Positions 21,953 through 35,200 of a DNA stretch of 64,000 nucleotides are shown here, piece after piece. This stretch comes from Volutella citrinella (lineage: Eukaryota; Ascomycota; Sordariomycetes; Hypocreales; Nectriaceae). The notes below the pieces were generated by a model. The model saw only the letters and a list, made by a program, of their open reading frames with translations. It had not been told where the DNA came from and made no database searches. The position numbers were made by a program, and so were the translations under genes. Each line of letters begins with the position of its first letter. The first letter of the stretch is position 1. The stretch is taken from NCBI GenBank assembly GCA_034401135.1, contig JAWZSP010000008.1, positions 806,001-870,000 of the forward strand, read 5' to 3'.

Positions 21953-22888
21953 ATGGCTGTTCCATTCTACGACGAAAAATTTCATAAAGATGTAAGTTGG
22001 CAGGGGCCACAACAGGCCGCAACAGGGTTTCTTTATTTCATTTGTCGTATTTGGCCTTGCGGTTTATTGGGTGGGTTTTCCTTGAGGGTCTAATGATGGG
22101 ATTGAATGAGAATCACGGCATCTGGGGCGGATCCCAATGACTGATGCCAGGAACATAGACCATATATTGGTTACGAAGGAAAGAATCGGGCACGTTTGTG
22201 TATTAGGGCTTTTTGCTTTACAGTCTGTTCATCACACAGTAGCACTACCAACTCGGGGATTCCATTGCGGCTCCCAGGCCGCAGAGCAGGTGGCAAGATA
22301 TAGATGCGGTGCCAGCCCAAATACACCAGCCTATTACAACCCTGATTGACTTGGATCCAACTCATTGGATCAACTATTCGAGTGAGAGAATCAGAAGCCG
22401 CTGTTTTGAAGTCATGATGTCAAGAAGTTTTCACAAGGGAACCAAGTACAGTGACCAACCACACCTTTGATACTTGGTTGGTTGCCCAGCCAGGTCGTTA
22501 CTTATACTATAAGACTACATACAGGAGTTTGTCGGTATCAGAGCCCGCCTCTGTCCCTCCAACTGTTGCTCCAGAGTCTTCAATTCTCCCCATAAGCACT
22601 ACTGGATCTCGCTACATGTAAGCAAGACATGACCGTACAAGATCACCCCTCATCATCCTGCCGACCCACGTCATCACAGCATTTAGCCGGCACTGTTTCC
22701 CTGGCCCGGTCGAATCGGGCCTTTCGACGCGACGCACCGTACGTAACCTCTTGACGCAAAAAGGCCGGTTGGCATGTAGTGAAGTGCCAGTTTTATCTTC
22801 CTCCACCTCCGGCACTCCAGACTCGCAGGTGATTCCGCTTGAGTCTCCCGGCCTCCATCCTCTCACAAACACTGTGCATTCTACAACC
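21953..22888. other. Intergenic
   Basis: About 930 bp between two plus-strand genes, AT-rich in the first two thirds. Nothing recognised beyond 3' UTR and promoter sequence. Confidence 0.5.
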
Positions 22889-24759
22889 ATGGCGTCCGTT
22901 GTAGCAACCGAGCACGAGCTACGCGAGCAAGTCCCCCAAGACACTACCGAATCTTCACCACGGCGTACAGCGTCTCCAGAGCAGGCTCACCTCGAAGATG
23001 CTGACCAGCAGATTACTTATCCATCCGGCCCGAAGCTGTGGCTGACCATGACATCGCTCTGCATAGTCTCATTCCTCAGCGGTCTGGTGAGTTGTCTCGC
23101 GGTTCCTCACTTACCCAGGTCATGTCTTTCAGATTATCGGTGTTGACAACGGCGGATAGGACCTCACCATTGTCGCCGTGACAGTGCCCGGCCTCACTGA
23201 TACCTTCCGTACTATCCAAGACATTGGATGGTACTCGGCAGCCTAGTAAGACTCTAAAGTCAGTCATCTCTTCTAATCACGATGCTCATCTTACCAGCGG
23301 CATGAGCATGAGCGCCTTCGTCTTCTTGTCAGTATACCCTTCCGTGACAACCACAAGACCAACCCCCCTACTGACTCGTCAGCTTCGGCCAAATGTACAC
23401 ACTCTTCCGCATCAAGACCATCTTTCTCGTCGGCATCGCCATCTTCGAAGCCGGCTCTCTCATCTGCACACTTGCGCCCACGTCTGCCACCTTCATCCTC
23501 GGCCGCGCCATCACCGGCCTCGGACGCGGCGCCATCAACGGCGGCATGCTCAAGCTGCTCCGCGAGTGCTTCCCTCTCAAGAGGCAGGCCCTCGTGAACA
23601 GCATCGTCGGGGCCGCTCAGAGCGCAGGGCTCGTCTCCGCGCCCGCAATCGGCGGCGCCCTTATCGAAGCCTTCTCGTGGAGGGCGTGCTTCGGCATCAG
23701 CCTGCCCCTCGGGGTGCTGTGCTTCCTCATGACTGCCTACGGGGTCCACGACACCCTGGAGAATCCCAACGCGGCGCTGACCCTGAAGCAGAAGCTGGCC
23801 AAGATGCAGCTCCTGGCTACGGCGCTGGTCGTGCCAGCCGTCACCTGTCTCTTGATGGCCCTGCAGTGGGGGGGCACCAAGTACGGCTGGGGCAACTGGC
23901 GAATCATCCTCCTGCTTGTCTTCTGTCTTGTTCTGTTTGCCGCGCTGGGATACTTGCAGTATCGCCAGGGAGAACGCGCCTTCTTGCCACCGAGGATTCT
24001 AGGGCAGCGCAGCATACTGGCCGGGACGTGGTACGCGGCCTGCTGTGAGGGAGTCCTCGCAGTCACCGAGTACTACATGTCCATCTACTTTCAGGGCGTT
24101 CGAGGCTACTCGGCTGCATCATCCGGCCTCCTTGCTCTTCCTATGGTTGGTGGTCTAACAATCGCGTTCATTATTTCAGGCATTGGAGCGACTGTGCTTG
24201 GATATTACTACCGTATGTTTCCCGCTATATTTAACTACAGCAGGCTAACCAAGACATCACAGCCTTCATGCTGGCAACGAGCGTCCTCGCACCCGTCGCC
24301 TCCGGCCTGCTCACAACGTTGGACCTCAAGGAACAGATCGTCAAATCAGCAGCGCTGCTCGCCTTCCTCGGCGTTGCCGTAGGTCTCGGCCTCCAGGGCC
24401 CCGTCCTTGCGGTCCAAGCCGTGCTTCCCATCAATGACATCTCCATCGGCGGCGCAATCGTCAACTTTGGCTCAGGCATTGGCTCGTCCCTGTGGATCTG
24501 CGCGTCGGCAACGCTTTTCCAGAGCCGTCTCGTGGATGAGATTCAGGCCCATTCGCCGGATACGAACGCTACCATCGTGAGAGAGGCGGGTCTTTCGGGG
24601 CTACGTGAGGTTGTGGGGGTTGACAGACTGGAAAAGGTGTTGACTGGCTATGAAGATGCCGTGGTGCAGACGCTGTACATCCCGCTAGCGCTGGCTGTGC
24701 TTTCGATCCTGGGGTCAGTGGCGATGGAAAGAAAGTCACTCAAGAGCAAGGCGGCTTAG
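22889..24759 (+). CDS. DHA2-type major facilitator (14-helix drug-efflux family)
   Basis: Five exons (22889-23086, 23160-23245, 23298-23327, 23383-24212, 24263-24759) give 546 residues with frame kept throughout. A hydrophilic N-terminus of about 48 residues precedes the first helix. Family blocks are present: 'LDLTIVAVTVPGLTD' (motif D1), 'FGQMYTLFRIK', 'GRAITGLGRGAINGG' (motif B), 'GGALIEAFSWRACFGISLPLG' (motif C region) and late helices ending near 'LYIPLALAVLSILGS'. DHA2 proteins use the proton gradient to export toxins or metabolites, or less often to import siderophores or amino acids. No biosynthetic cluster adjoins it, so the substrate is open. Intron 1 has a nearer acceptor that would create an immediate stop; the downstream one restores the canonical motif. 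Confidence 0.9.
23087..23159 (+). other. MFS intron 1 with two competing acceptors
   Basis: Donor GTGAGT at 23087. The first acceptor is CTTTCAG at 23132 and the second is GGATAG at 23159. Only the second gives the conserved 'SGL-DLTIVAV' junction. The first would add nine codons, the last of which is TAG. Confidence 0.7.
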
Positions 24760-25101
24760 GCGCTACTGATGAGCTTCGGCAGTTCGTTCAAGTGGTCTTG
24801 TGGATTGTCTCGGCTGGCCATCAGGGCGACTGGGATAATTGCATCATGTCATCATTAAATGTAAAGGGCAGCTTGCTATGTAGGGTAGCAGTGTTGATCA
24901 AACGCCAGCACATCCTCCCACCTTTTGCGCCCGGCTTCAACACCTCATCCCAGGGTATCAACCCCCCTCCCCCAAATGCATGTTTATCCCAAAATCTGCG
25001 CTCATTGTTGTGCATGTAACCAACTCCCCAATCCAGTTGTCGAGTGACCAGAGGCCACCGCCGATGCAGCCTTTGTCGCCATGTTGTAAGCCATCATACA
25101 A
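24760..25101. other. Shared 3' region of convergent genes
   Basis: About 340 bp between the MFS stop and the BTB/F-box stop on the other strand. No gene. Confidence 0.6.
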
Positions 25102-28100
25102 TTATGTACTGCCGCTTCCCTTGCCGGAATCGCTCGAGGCACCTCCATCCTTCATCAATCCAACATAGCGATCGTGGTCGCTCCTCAGCTGCTTTTCTTT
25201 CGTTGGGGCAAGTGTCTTGTCCTCCAGGCTCTCCAACGCAGGATCGCCGGCGCGGAACTTTTCGCGAAGTCCGATAACGTCGGGTTGCTTGAAAGCAGGT
25301 TCTGATACCGCCCGGATCGCGGCGTCTGGCCAGAGAATTCGAAGGGCCTCTTCCTCTGTCAGAGGTGGTTCATCAATCTCGTTTGTTGGTACGCAGTCAG
25401 GCTCCCGTAGAGTGGCGGCGTCTGACGGAAGAGGTTCTTTGCCCATCTGCTTGGGCGTTGCCGGGCCATCATCAGAGTGCCCAGTGGGCGTGTTTGTCCC
25501 AGTCCGTGGAGTCGTGTTGTCAGTACTTCGAGGAATCGACTCGTTGCCAACAGATCGCTCTACCGAGGGCGCCACCGTGGATGGGGCCACTGTAGAATAA
25601 AGGCTGAGACTGTCATCATAGTCCGAGTATTCGCCATCGTCGTTATCATCGTCGCTGCGCAAGGTGATTGCGTCTAGTGCGTCAACTGGCGTCGACTTCA
25701 AAATATCCGATTCTGGCTTTCGCACCTTGTCCTCCACATTGAGTCCCGGGGGTATGGCTCGCCTGATTTGGCCCGCCCGCTTCCTGTTCATGCGTAGGAT
25801 ATTTCGGATAAGGAAGAGTTCATGGAGCTTGTACGTCTCGTAGAATGCGCGGTTTACCATAGCGGTAGCATGCAGATCATCGAGGGAATCGATCTCGCAG
25901 AGTATTCGCAAGCGCACCTTCTCTGGGAATTCGTTCACGACGGTGTAGGTCTCATCTTGCGCGGCCATGCGCTTCAAGAATCGATTCAGCTGCGACTGAG
26001 GCTCCCGTTCCCGGTGCTTGGAAAGCGCCCATCCGTGACTCTTACCGCTAATGTCAAATAACGTCAAGCCCAAGACGCTGTTGTAAATGTCATTGACGGC
26101 TGTGCGAAACGCCGGTGACGGGTCGCAGACTCCGCGATGCACCGGCGTTGGCGGCACCGGGACCCTTCGCAGCGCATCGACGATCTGGGCCAGGCTTCGA
26201 GGTTGCGGTACAGCATCGGGCAGGTGAGCTAGGACTCCAGGCTGCATAAGGTACGGTAACAAGTTCATCTCGTTATACACCAACATGAGCCATCCCAGAT
26301 TGGTTGCATCGCACCAATGGCTGCCCTTGGGGCACCTCGGGGTCGTTGTCAGCGCCAATATTGGCGGAGAGGTCGAGGAGAAGCTCCCCCGGTGCCCCGA
26401 AGGCTGCGCTTCCGTTGCCTCAGACTCTGTGTAGGAAGGAAGTGGTGCGCGAAGGTATTCCTGGATTGTGCTGACACAACAGGCATGTATTTGGGCCACC
26501 TTTGCGCACCGGACAGCCCAGATCTTGTTCTTGATCTTCTGGGGCCACTGTTTCGCCTGAACCTCACTCTCGTCAGCCAGGTTCAGGATGGCAGTCTTGG
26601 TCGTCCGGGCAAAGAGCTGACGCAGACCAAAGGCATAGCTGATGACCAGAAGGCCATCCGGCATATCATCGGCACCCTTGTGCATCCATTGCGGAAGCCA
26701 CCTGTGCTCCACGACCAACTCTAGGGGCTTGGTGCACTTGTATCTCATGCAGCACTCCGCAATTGCAACAAACTGTTCGAAGCTGAGGTCTCTGGGGACC
26801 TTTTCGTTGTGCATGTGCGCGGCATGCAGTAAGATCTCCAAACAATCGAGGCGATTCACCTCATGCTGTGGCATGCGAAACAGCTTGACCTCGGTGCCAT
26901 CTCTGCAGGTGTATTTGGTAGGCGTTGGGGGGAGCGATGTTGACAGATCCTCATCGTCATATGAATGGAGGCCGGCAGATCGACCGCCGAACATGCGTGC
27001 GAAGATGGGCGAAGTCTCAGTCAGCATGTAAGATGACACACGGAACCGATATGCAGTGTCAAAGGCCGAAGACTCGGGACCGTTGTTGACAAACTCAAGA
27101 ATGGCATCTCCTCTGGGGGCTATATACACCTCTTCGAGGTGGCGATCAGGTGAAATTCCAGACTCGCCCAGTTGGAACAGGTACTGGATTTCGATAAACT
27201 CCTGCCTGACCTTTTCGTAGTTGCGAAACCGAATCTCATATCTCGGGAACTAAACGAGGGTCAGCCGATCAACTCGATACATACCACCCGTCTCGAGACT
27301 TACGAATTGAGGATCCGCTGACATGACGCGCGTGACGCTTGCGTTGCGCATGCGATGCACCGCTTCACGCCGAAACCTCTTGCTTGCAAACAGGGCTTCC
27401 ACCATCTCAGGGGTTGCCTCTCGTTCATAGCTCTTGTATGTGTCGGCCAGATTTTGTCGGTGGGCCTCGGCCAACGTCTCGACGCAAGTCTTCCAATCTC
27501 TCACAACGCTGAGCCATCCGTCATTGGCAGGCAGTCCTTTACCACCGCTCCCAGAGACAACCTCAGCAAGACTCCGGCCGCTAAAGGAGCTGCGCGTATC
27601 ATACATGGCTCCTGGGCTACGTGGTGACTCGATTGAGGGGTCGCGCTGTGCGGCATCGCCTCCATTCAAGCCATCCCTGGGCCGTCGAAGCTCCTCCTGC
27701 AGGATCATACGACACAGAGTGGTGCCCTGCTCTCTTATCTTGGCGAACTCTTTGAAAGCGGCGTCGACATGATTGGGTCCGGACGGGGCAGATCGCATGC
27801 GCTGCACGAGGGTTTGGAGCTGCCGCAAGCTTGAATCGGGATTGTCGAGGGAGATGTTGGTCGAGTGTGCTTCAGGAGACTTTGGGTTCAGGAATGAGTC
27901 GTCCGAGTCGGTTTGTCCAGGAATCTTGTGCTGGAGACGGGTCAGCGGGGTGTCCGGTACGACAGAAGGCCCATCGGGAAGGAAGCGACAAGGAACAGGA
28001 ATTGTGAGGGTCAACGTACGCCCCATTTGTCATCCTTGGCACTGATGCTCTGTATTTTCCTTAGGGCGGATCCGAGTCGCCAGATTTTGTTTGGCGTCGA

Positions 28101-28208
28101 AGAGCTTCCAGTGCCCTCGCTCGAGGTAGTCCTTTGAATCATTTCGAGTCCTAGTGGCGGACCTACGTTGAGCTCGTGGGCGGCGGCGGTCCGACGGCGG
28201 GATGGCAT
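25102..28208 (-). CDS. BTB/POZ-like plus F-box-like protein, 987 aa
   Basis: Three exons on the minus strand, 28208-28020, 27930-27304 and 27249-25102, with introns of 89 and 54 nt (GTACGT and GTAAGT donors), both phase 0. The N-terminal 270 residues are basic and Ser-rich, then helical. A BTB-like fold spans about residues 330-460, with the marks 'RFRVSSYMLTETSPIFARMF', 'LEILLHAAHMHNEKVP' and 'CMRYKCTKPLELVVEHRW'. Around 710-747 is an F-box-like helix set: 'VNEFPEKVRLRILCEIDSLDDL' then 'VNRAFYE'. The last 200 residues are acidic and disordered. BTB and F-box modules recruit Cullin-3 and Cullin-1/Skp1 ubiquitin ligases, so a role as a substrate adaptor is plausible but inferred. The start is the first ATG of the frame that opens into an intron with good signals. 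Confidence 0.85.
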
Positions 28209-31200
28209 CAAGCCGCGAACAGTAGGGCAGCGTCAGTGCCTTCGTTAGAAGCCAGCATCGTAGCCACGACCGAAATGCGAGGCACCTCGGCTGGGCGAGG
28301 GCAGGCGACTTCGGGGAAGTGGTGCAAAGTCGTTGTAGGTGGGAGCGTCGGCGATTCTATCGGTCGATGCTGGAGGAGGCGGTTCGGGGGATCGGGCGCA
28401 CCGGGACGACGGAGGCGCGACGGAGAGCGTTGATCGGCCACGATTAGCGGCTGCGGGCGCAGATGCGGCTGCAAGATGTCGGAGGTTACGAGTAGTGCCA
28501 AGCCAGGAGCTCGAGGGGAGGAAGAGGTCGACAGGCGAAGCACAGGGGCAGAGATATGCAGAAGCAGAGATGGGGGCCAGAGCCGTCGTCCTGGGATCGG
28601 TTGCAGTAGTGCAAGTTGCGTGTGGGCGGTCTATCGGCTATTGTCCCCCATGGAGAAGTCGCGGGATTGGGGCCTAGAACTGGGCCTGGGCTGGGCCTGA
28701 CGAGGGGTTGCAGAGGGGCCGGGGAAGGCGACGCCAAAAGCTGGGGACCACGGCCAAAAGACGCTAGAACACCTAGTCGGACGCTGCGGCGAAGTGGGTT
28801 CAGTAGGTGACTCCGCAGAACAGTCTGGCGGTCCCTGGGGGAAGCCGTGGCCGTAAATGGGCATTGGGACCCGGAGCGATGGGGATATGAATGTCAAGCA
28901 AATGAATACGGGATGCTTACCAGTGAGACCTCAGCAGACAAGAAAATCGAGTCAGGGCACGAGGTGACGGAGGTGGGTGAACGACTGAGGGGACCAGTGC
29001 GCTGTAGTTAGTACGTGTGGGCGCAGTAACGGCTTGCGGTGGGACGATTGGATTGCCGGCCGCAGGAGCACACGGGGGAAACAAGGTGCCGGCTCGGGCG
29101 GGAGTCAACGAGAACGGACGAGGACGGACAAGGCTGGATGCCGATGCCGTTGAAGGAGGCGGCGCAGAATGCAGATCGAGGGCTGGTCGGCAAGGCGGCA
29201 GCACTGTGTTGGGTTGGGCCCAGCAGCACGGTCCTGGGGAAAGACACAGGGGCCAAGGGTGATTCAGTTGCACCGGCAATGGACAGCGGCGCCGCACCAA
29301 GAATCGGCTGGTTTTTGTGTATGAGGAGCCGGACGGGCGGTGGGCAGGGCGAAGAGCCAAAGAAACAACTGGGCCGCTTCAGATTGGGTTGCAGATGATG
29401 CGGTAGAGAAGTAGACGAGCACATGCAAGAGGCGGCGAGGCAGCTCCCGCACACATGGCGGGAGGTCACGAGGATGGCTGACACCCGCGCCCAGTTGGCG
29501 CTGCCCGGGTTGGTCTTACGGGCAGGGGTAGGTTGGCTACTTAGGTGCCCCGGGCCATACCCCACCAGCTGCATCTCCATCGTCTACTTCTTGTCGTATT
29601 TTCGTAACCACTCGCATCATCCCACACACGGGCAGGGGAAAGGAAGGCAAAGGAATGACAAGATGTAAGGCACCATCAATGACGATAGCCCCCCGCCCCC
29701 GGCACTTTAGGCTTTCATCAGTTGCTCCCAGTGCACCTTATGCAAGCTGCAGGCCCCCCAGGCAGACTCCGAAACTCCCAGCCGAGCCTCCAAAACACCT
29801 CCAGAGTGCCATTGGGCTGGACAGGTCCGAAGGCGTGGTGTGGCTTGCCGTGTGCAGATGCGCACCCCCCTCCGCGAGATGACGGTTCTCGCCATCACTT
29901 GCTCGTCTCGCTTACCGCTCGGCTTGGCTGAGACACACAACGGGCAGCCAAGGCTTCCCACTCACGCTGAAGTTGTAGGCCGCCCATCCTGATAAGTCAG
30001 TAGTCGCGATTATTATCCACGCCAGGGCGGCGTCACTTGGCAAGTCCCCTCAACGGGGTCAAAGGAGGGTTGGCAAGCACCGGCCCTCGTATTGCACGCA
30101 AGGTGAGAACCGGCCTCGGCGTGGCCTTGCTGGTTTCAAGGCGGACAGAAGGAAAGAGAACACCATTCACCCCAACCAGACCAGCCGCCCTTCGATTTGT
30201 GCAAGACAATAAAGACAACAAGGCCGCGATCGAGCCTCATGCTGAGACTTGGGCCCCGGCACATCGGACACCAGGCAACCCTCCAGAGTCAAGGCAGGCA
30301 CACGCATGCGCTCCTCGCATCGCGCGTGTGGTACGAGCGGCGATGCTCCCTCGCCGCAAAGCAAAGTGGTTCCAGGCACCTACCCGCCCGGCTCGCCAGG
30401 GAGGGAGGGAGGGAGGGAGGACGGGCCGCAGCGATCGACATTCGGCGACTCACGAGTCGACAGTCGCATAGTCTCGCCTATTTCCGCCCATCCCGCATTC
30501 CCACCGCAGTCGCGGTCCTCGTAACAAGAAAGCACAACTTGATGACGGGCTGTCAAGTCTACTAATTATAAGGTCGCCTAATACTACGTAGGCTTCTATC
30601 CTTGCCCTTGATAGCTCAGCACCGCCCGGGGTGTGTGATCCGTCCCGCCGGGGCGCACCAGAGGTCCTGCTAGGCTCCCACATTAACGCGATGCTGATTC
30701 CCCAGATTCCCAAGCCGCACCGCACAGCCGGCGTCTTCTGAAGTGCATGGATGCCGAAGCTAACGTCCCGACGATGATAGGGTCGGCGCAGGGTCGTGTA
30801 GACCTGGAGAACCAAGGCGTCATCGGTGATGGACAAGGTAAGGATGGACAGGGCACTGTGAACACAGCACACCAATGAGCAGCAACCCGCTGAGACAAGA
30901 CGCAGAGAGCCCCCTTCAGATCTCACCTCAAGGATGTTCCAAGAATCTTCCAGACCTTTCTCATGCCGTCGTACCGCCGCCCCTCCTGCTGCATTCGCCC
31001 GCCATCCTCAACACATCCTCCGCACCCTGTAGTTTGGCTCTGTGTCACGAGTTATCGCGCCCGCAGCAATCCCTTTCCCCGTCGTCGCACCGTCCCAACC
31101 CACACAGGCCGACACACACTGGTGCCCCGCGCCGTTTCACCCCGGCCCCGCAGCTCCGTCGCCGACATCTCACAACCAGTCGGGCTGTGGCAGCGCTGTA

Positions 31201-32261
31201 TCGTCTGATTATGTACTTTGACCAGGCTTCATAAACTGAGAATCCATCCCCTCCGGACTTGGTTACTATTGCGATGCTGCGATTGCCTTTTTAATGACTG
31301 TGGTTCCCATATTTTCCCATCCTGCTCCGAGGACACTTTGTCATCTCACCACATCTTTACCGATGCGTCTTGCCCAATGCTCAAATCACATCACAGAATC
31401 AACCTCAGCCCGCCGTCATTACAATAAACATTTCTTTCTATTTCTGCGCTCTAATTACACCTTGTGTGCAAATCAATGGGCCCCCCAATCCTCAAATTGC
31501 AATGCTGCAGGGTAGTCGCTCGTACCCTTGGTCCCTCACGCCCACCCAAACCGACATTCAAGGACCCTCTTCAGTATATCATTTTAGTGCTTCCGATACG
31601 TCTGCCCATGCTTTTGTCACATCCATCTATGCCCGCTTGGTCAATTCCTTCCTCCGCTGGCCCCGTAGCCTGTGAAACATCATGTTGGCTTCCTCCCTGT
31701 CCACATGGATCTACCGCAGCGCATTTGTGACGTGTATATAACAAAAAAAAAGGAACAAGGAAGCGCCCCGCCTCACTGGCCAATGTGTGTAGAATAAGAC
31801 GCCAACGCCGCATGTCCGTCCATCCATCCACCGAGTCGTCCATCCGCTTCCCTTGCCAATCTGTGTTGCCCACACTCAAAGCCAATGTTGGGGTAATAAA
31901 ACTGCTGGCATGATAAAGTCCGCCCCATCGTACACAAATCATACTACACGTAGACGCAATCAAATTTTCAACACATCTGGACGCATCCAGATCCCCGTCC
32001 AGGCCTCCCTCGCTCCCTCACCACTCCCGCCCGGAGGGAGGCCAGCAAAGCACGAACTTCTCGCTGTTTAGAGGCGCCGCGGCAGCCGAACCCACACACG
32101 GCCCTATCCAAGAAAATACCTGGGTATCGAAAGGCTCAAGCGTATGGTAGGAGCAGGCGTCCGCGCAGAGACCTTGTTGGCGCCATGTTGTGGTCGACTG
32201 GCGAGTATCTGGATGCTACGATGTCCGAGGAACCGGTGCGATTAGGTCCACGACCTCTGCA
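28209..32261. other. Intergenic, 4 kb, no gene supported
   Basis: Lies upstream of the BTB/F-box gene and downstream of the tailing-enzyme gene. It is GC-rich up to about 30.5 kb and more mixed after. Long frames here (for example 29008-29580 on the minus strand) are compositional. The last kilobase is probably the 3' UTR of the 32262-36329 gene. Confidence 0.55.
30399..30420. repeat. (GGGA)n microsatellite
   Basis: Five or more tandem GGGA units in intergenic DNA. Confidence 0.85.
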
Positions 32262-35200
32262 TCAGCCGCCCTTTCGCTCGGACTCGTTTTTCGGAAGCTG
32301 CTCCGCATGGCTTTGATTTGCCGCGCCATTTGCGCCTTTCTTCTTTCCCTTGCCGGCCTTCTGCCAACCACCGTCACTTTCGCTCTTTGCCCCCCGGACA
32401 TGGCCGTTCTCTCGAGAACCGTTAACTCTGTGGACTTGAGGCACAGGCTTCTGTGTCCTGACCGACTTCGGGCTAGTGGCGAGCTCGGCTGGTCGCTCAA
32501 TAGGCTTTGTTGCCGCAATCGTTGGCTCGCCCCAGTTAACGCTCATATCAGCTTGCACAAGTGTATTTCCCTGCACCATGGACCCGTCCTGCTTACGGAC
32601 AACAGTTGGCGACGGGATTCGGCTTTCATACACTGGTGACAGGTGCGCAGACTCGAGGCCACCTTGGCTGCTCAGTCGGGGTTCAGAAATGGCCAAATCG
32701 AGAGGCGCAATCACCCGATTCTGCTCTTGAGGCTGTCGAGACATAAGACGCTGGCGAGTCATTGGCGACAGGCGGGGACCAGCGGATACGGGCTCCTGTA
32801 TTATGTGAGGGGTGTTCAGATATCTTAACATGTCGATGCGTTCTCGAAATGATGCATCTTCTGGGGCCGAAGGTGCGACCATGGGGCCACTAGACCCATT
32901 GACAACAATCGGGCCAGGATCTGGGAACGTCTGCGCAAAGGGGACGTTTGTCATGATGGGGGGAACCACCGGGCCATCAGGGGCGTAATCACATGTGGTG
33001 TCAGTGCTGGGATGTGGTGAGCTGTCGGTGCTGGCAACGACCGAGCCTTCCGATGTGTTGCTGTCCAGTTCTGAAGGTTGGATAGGGCCGGGTGTCATGC
33101 TGGTCTTCAACCCTGAGCCGTTGACCACAAGGGGGCGTGAAAGGTTCTTGTTCTGGCTCCCCGGAAACTGGGGGGCGCTCAATGAAGCAGGGCTAGTGCT
33201 AGTAGAAAATGTCCGAGTGTGGCCCAGCGGCGAGGGCGAGCGAGAGGTCCGTCGCATCCTTCGGTCAAGAATTGTCTGAGGCAGCTGATCTGTTGAGAGA
33301 CGTCTTCGGCCAGCGCTCGAGCCGTTGTCGGAAATTTGACTGGCCAGGTCGCTAAAGGCGAATCCGTTGGTGGTCACCTTGGGCAAGGGATGCTTGCTGG
33401 GACTGGGGCTTTCTGCCACGCAGAAGTTGGAATACTTGCCCTCCTCAGATTGTGGTGAGTCTGGGTGTGCCTTTGGAGTCTCGTCAAAATCCGTGTCGTC
33501 GGAGATGAAACTCGGCACCGCAGTGCCATTAACCTGTCTCGAGGCGGCTCCAGTCACACCATTTACTTGCTGAGAGCCGAAATAACCACTGGCAGATTGG
33601 GCTACCGACACGGAGCGTGAAGCCGGCTGCGAATGAGACCTCAGTGCGCTGCTCGACGCTGCCGTGCCTGTTTCATTGGTCACAACGGACCGTTGCAGTG
33701 GGCGGCGGAAATCCTGTGAGGCTCCAGTGGTAGTTGCGGGTGAGGACGGGTAGGTGCCGTAGCCAGTTCCAGCCTGGGGGAAAAAGGGGGTAGCCAGTGT
33801 CAGTGGATACGCAGCGTAGTGATCTCTGAGAGGGGCGCTCAGCGGTGGATTATCGAACGAATTCGTCCTGGAACGGTCCGATGTCTGCTGGCCGGACGTA
33901 GCAGAGCTGGTGGACAATCGCTGCCCCTGGCCCATGGCCTGGTGCTGAAGGTAGGCGGGCGATTGTGCATACAGTCCATGCAGCCTCAAGTTTTCTTGGT
34001 GCATGGCCATCTGCGTGATGAATTCTTGCTGGCTGTACTGAAACGGAAACAGTGCATTTTGGTACCATTGCATATCTTGGGGGATGCCGACAGGTTGCAT
34101 GTAGACATTGCTGGTGTCGTACGTCGGGACACTTGACGAGGCGCGACGGTTGGGGTTGTTGTTTCCACGGTGGAAGTTGTTGTTATTATTATTGTTGTTG
34201 TGCCGTCCGCCTCGATGGTTTCCTCGGCCGCCACGCCCTGAGTGCGTCTGTGACGCACTGCGCAGCAGGACAGGTCGTGATTGCGGCGGTGGTCGAGACC
34301 ATACCCGCTCCTCTTCCTTGGGGAAGACGAACTGTTCACATGCCTCTTCGAAATCGCCCACCGAGATCAAATCAAAAGCGCGTCGCAGTTCCTTGTGCAG
34401 TCCACGGAAGGAATAGTCGTCTGCTGTGTTTCCAAGGTTGCGGGATGTATTGAAGGGCTCCTCCACGCAAAGTTGATTGTTGATGGCATAATGCCACTTC
34501 TTCTCCGTCTTGGTAAGTAGCTTGCCAAGCCGAACAGAGAGAACATGCTTGTCATAGTCAAACTCGTGAGCGTAAAACCTAAAAAATTGGAACAACAGCT
34601 CAGCCTCAGTCGACTTGTTCTTACTACCGTATCCCGACAGCTTTTTGAGGTCGTCAGCGAAGTCGCTGGTGGTGCCGTCGGACTTGGTAAGCTTGTGCGG
34701 CGACTGATGCAATGACGGGAGGACCGCTGGGCTTCGGAGTTGGAGAAACGCGATGATCAGGCAAATCCAGGTATAGGAACTCAATGTGCCACCAAAAGCT
34801 GCCATGTGGTTAGCCGAGAGCTGGGAAGGGGGCTGGTGGCAGGGGTGCAGTACCAGCATCGTTGACTATCCTCCTCCTGGTCCAGTATTTGATGATCATG
34901 GCCAATTGCCGCACGCGTGGGTCGGCTTCGACATACGTTCGAACCATCCGGGTGTTCTCCAGCGCGAGCGTGTTGTTGACATTCATGTCGCACGCCAAGC
35001 CAAGTTCGGGATCCCAGATTTTGACGATGGGAACCTTGGCGGCTGAGATGCATACGACCTTTTCCATGCCGCCTGAGATTATATCGGATCAGTATGCTTT
35101 GGGTCCATGGAGGGGCAGTCGTGCGAAGGAGGATACATACGTCGTGCCAGGAGGTCAGCAATCATACAAACGCCCTCCAGGTCGTGCAGCGTGGTGGTGA

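Noticed and set aside
22889..24759. Reading the MFS gene as a pseudogene because of TAG at 23157-23159
   Set aside because: The TAG is the end of the intron when the downstream acceptor is used; the remaining frame is intact.
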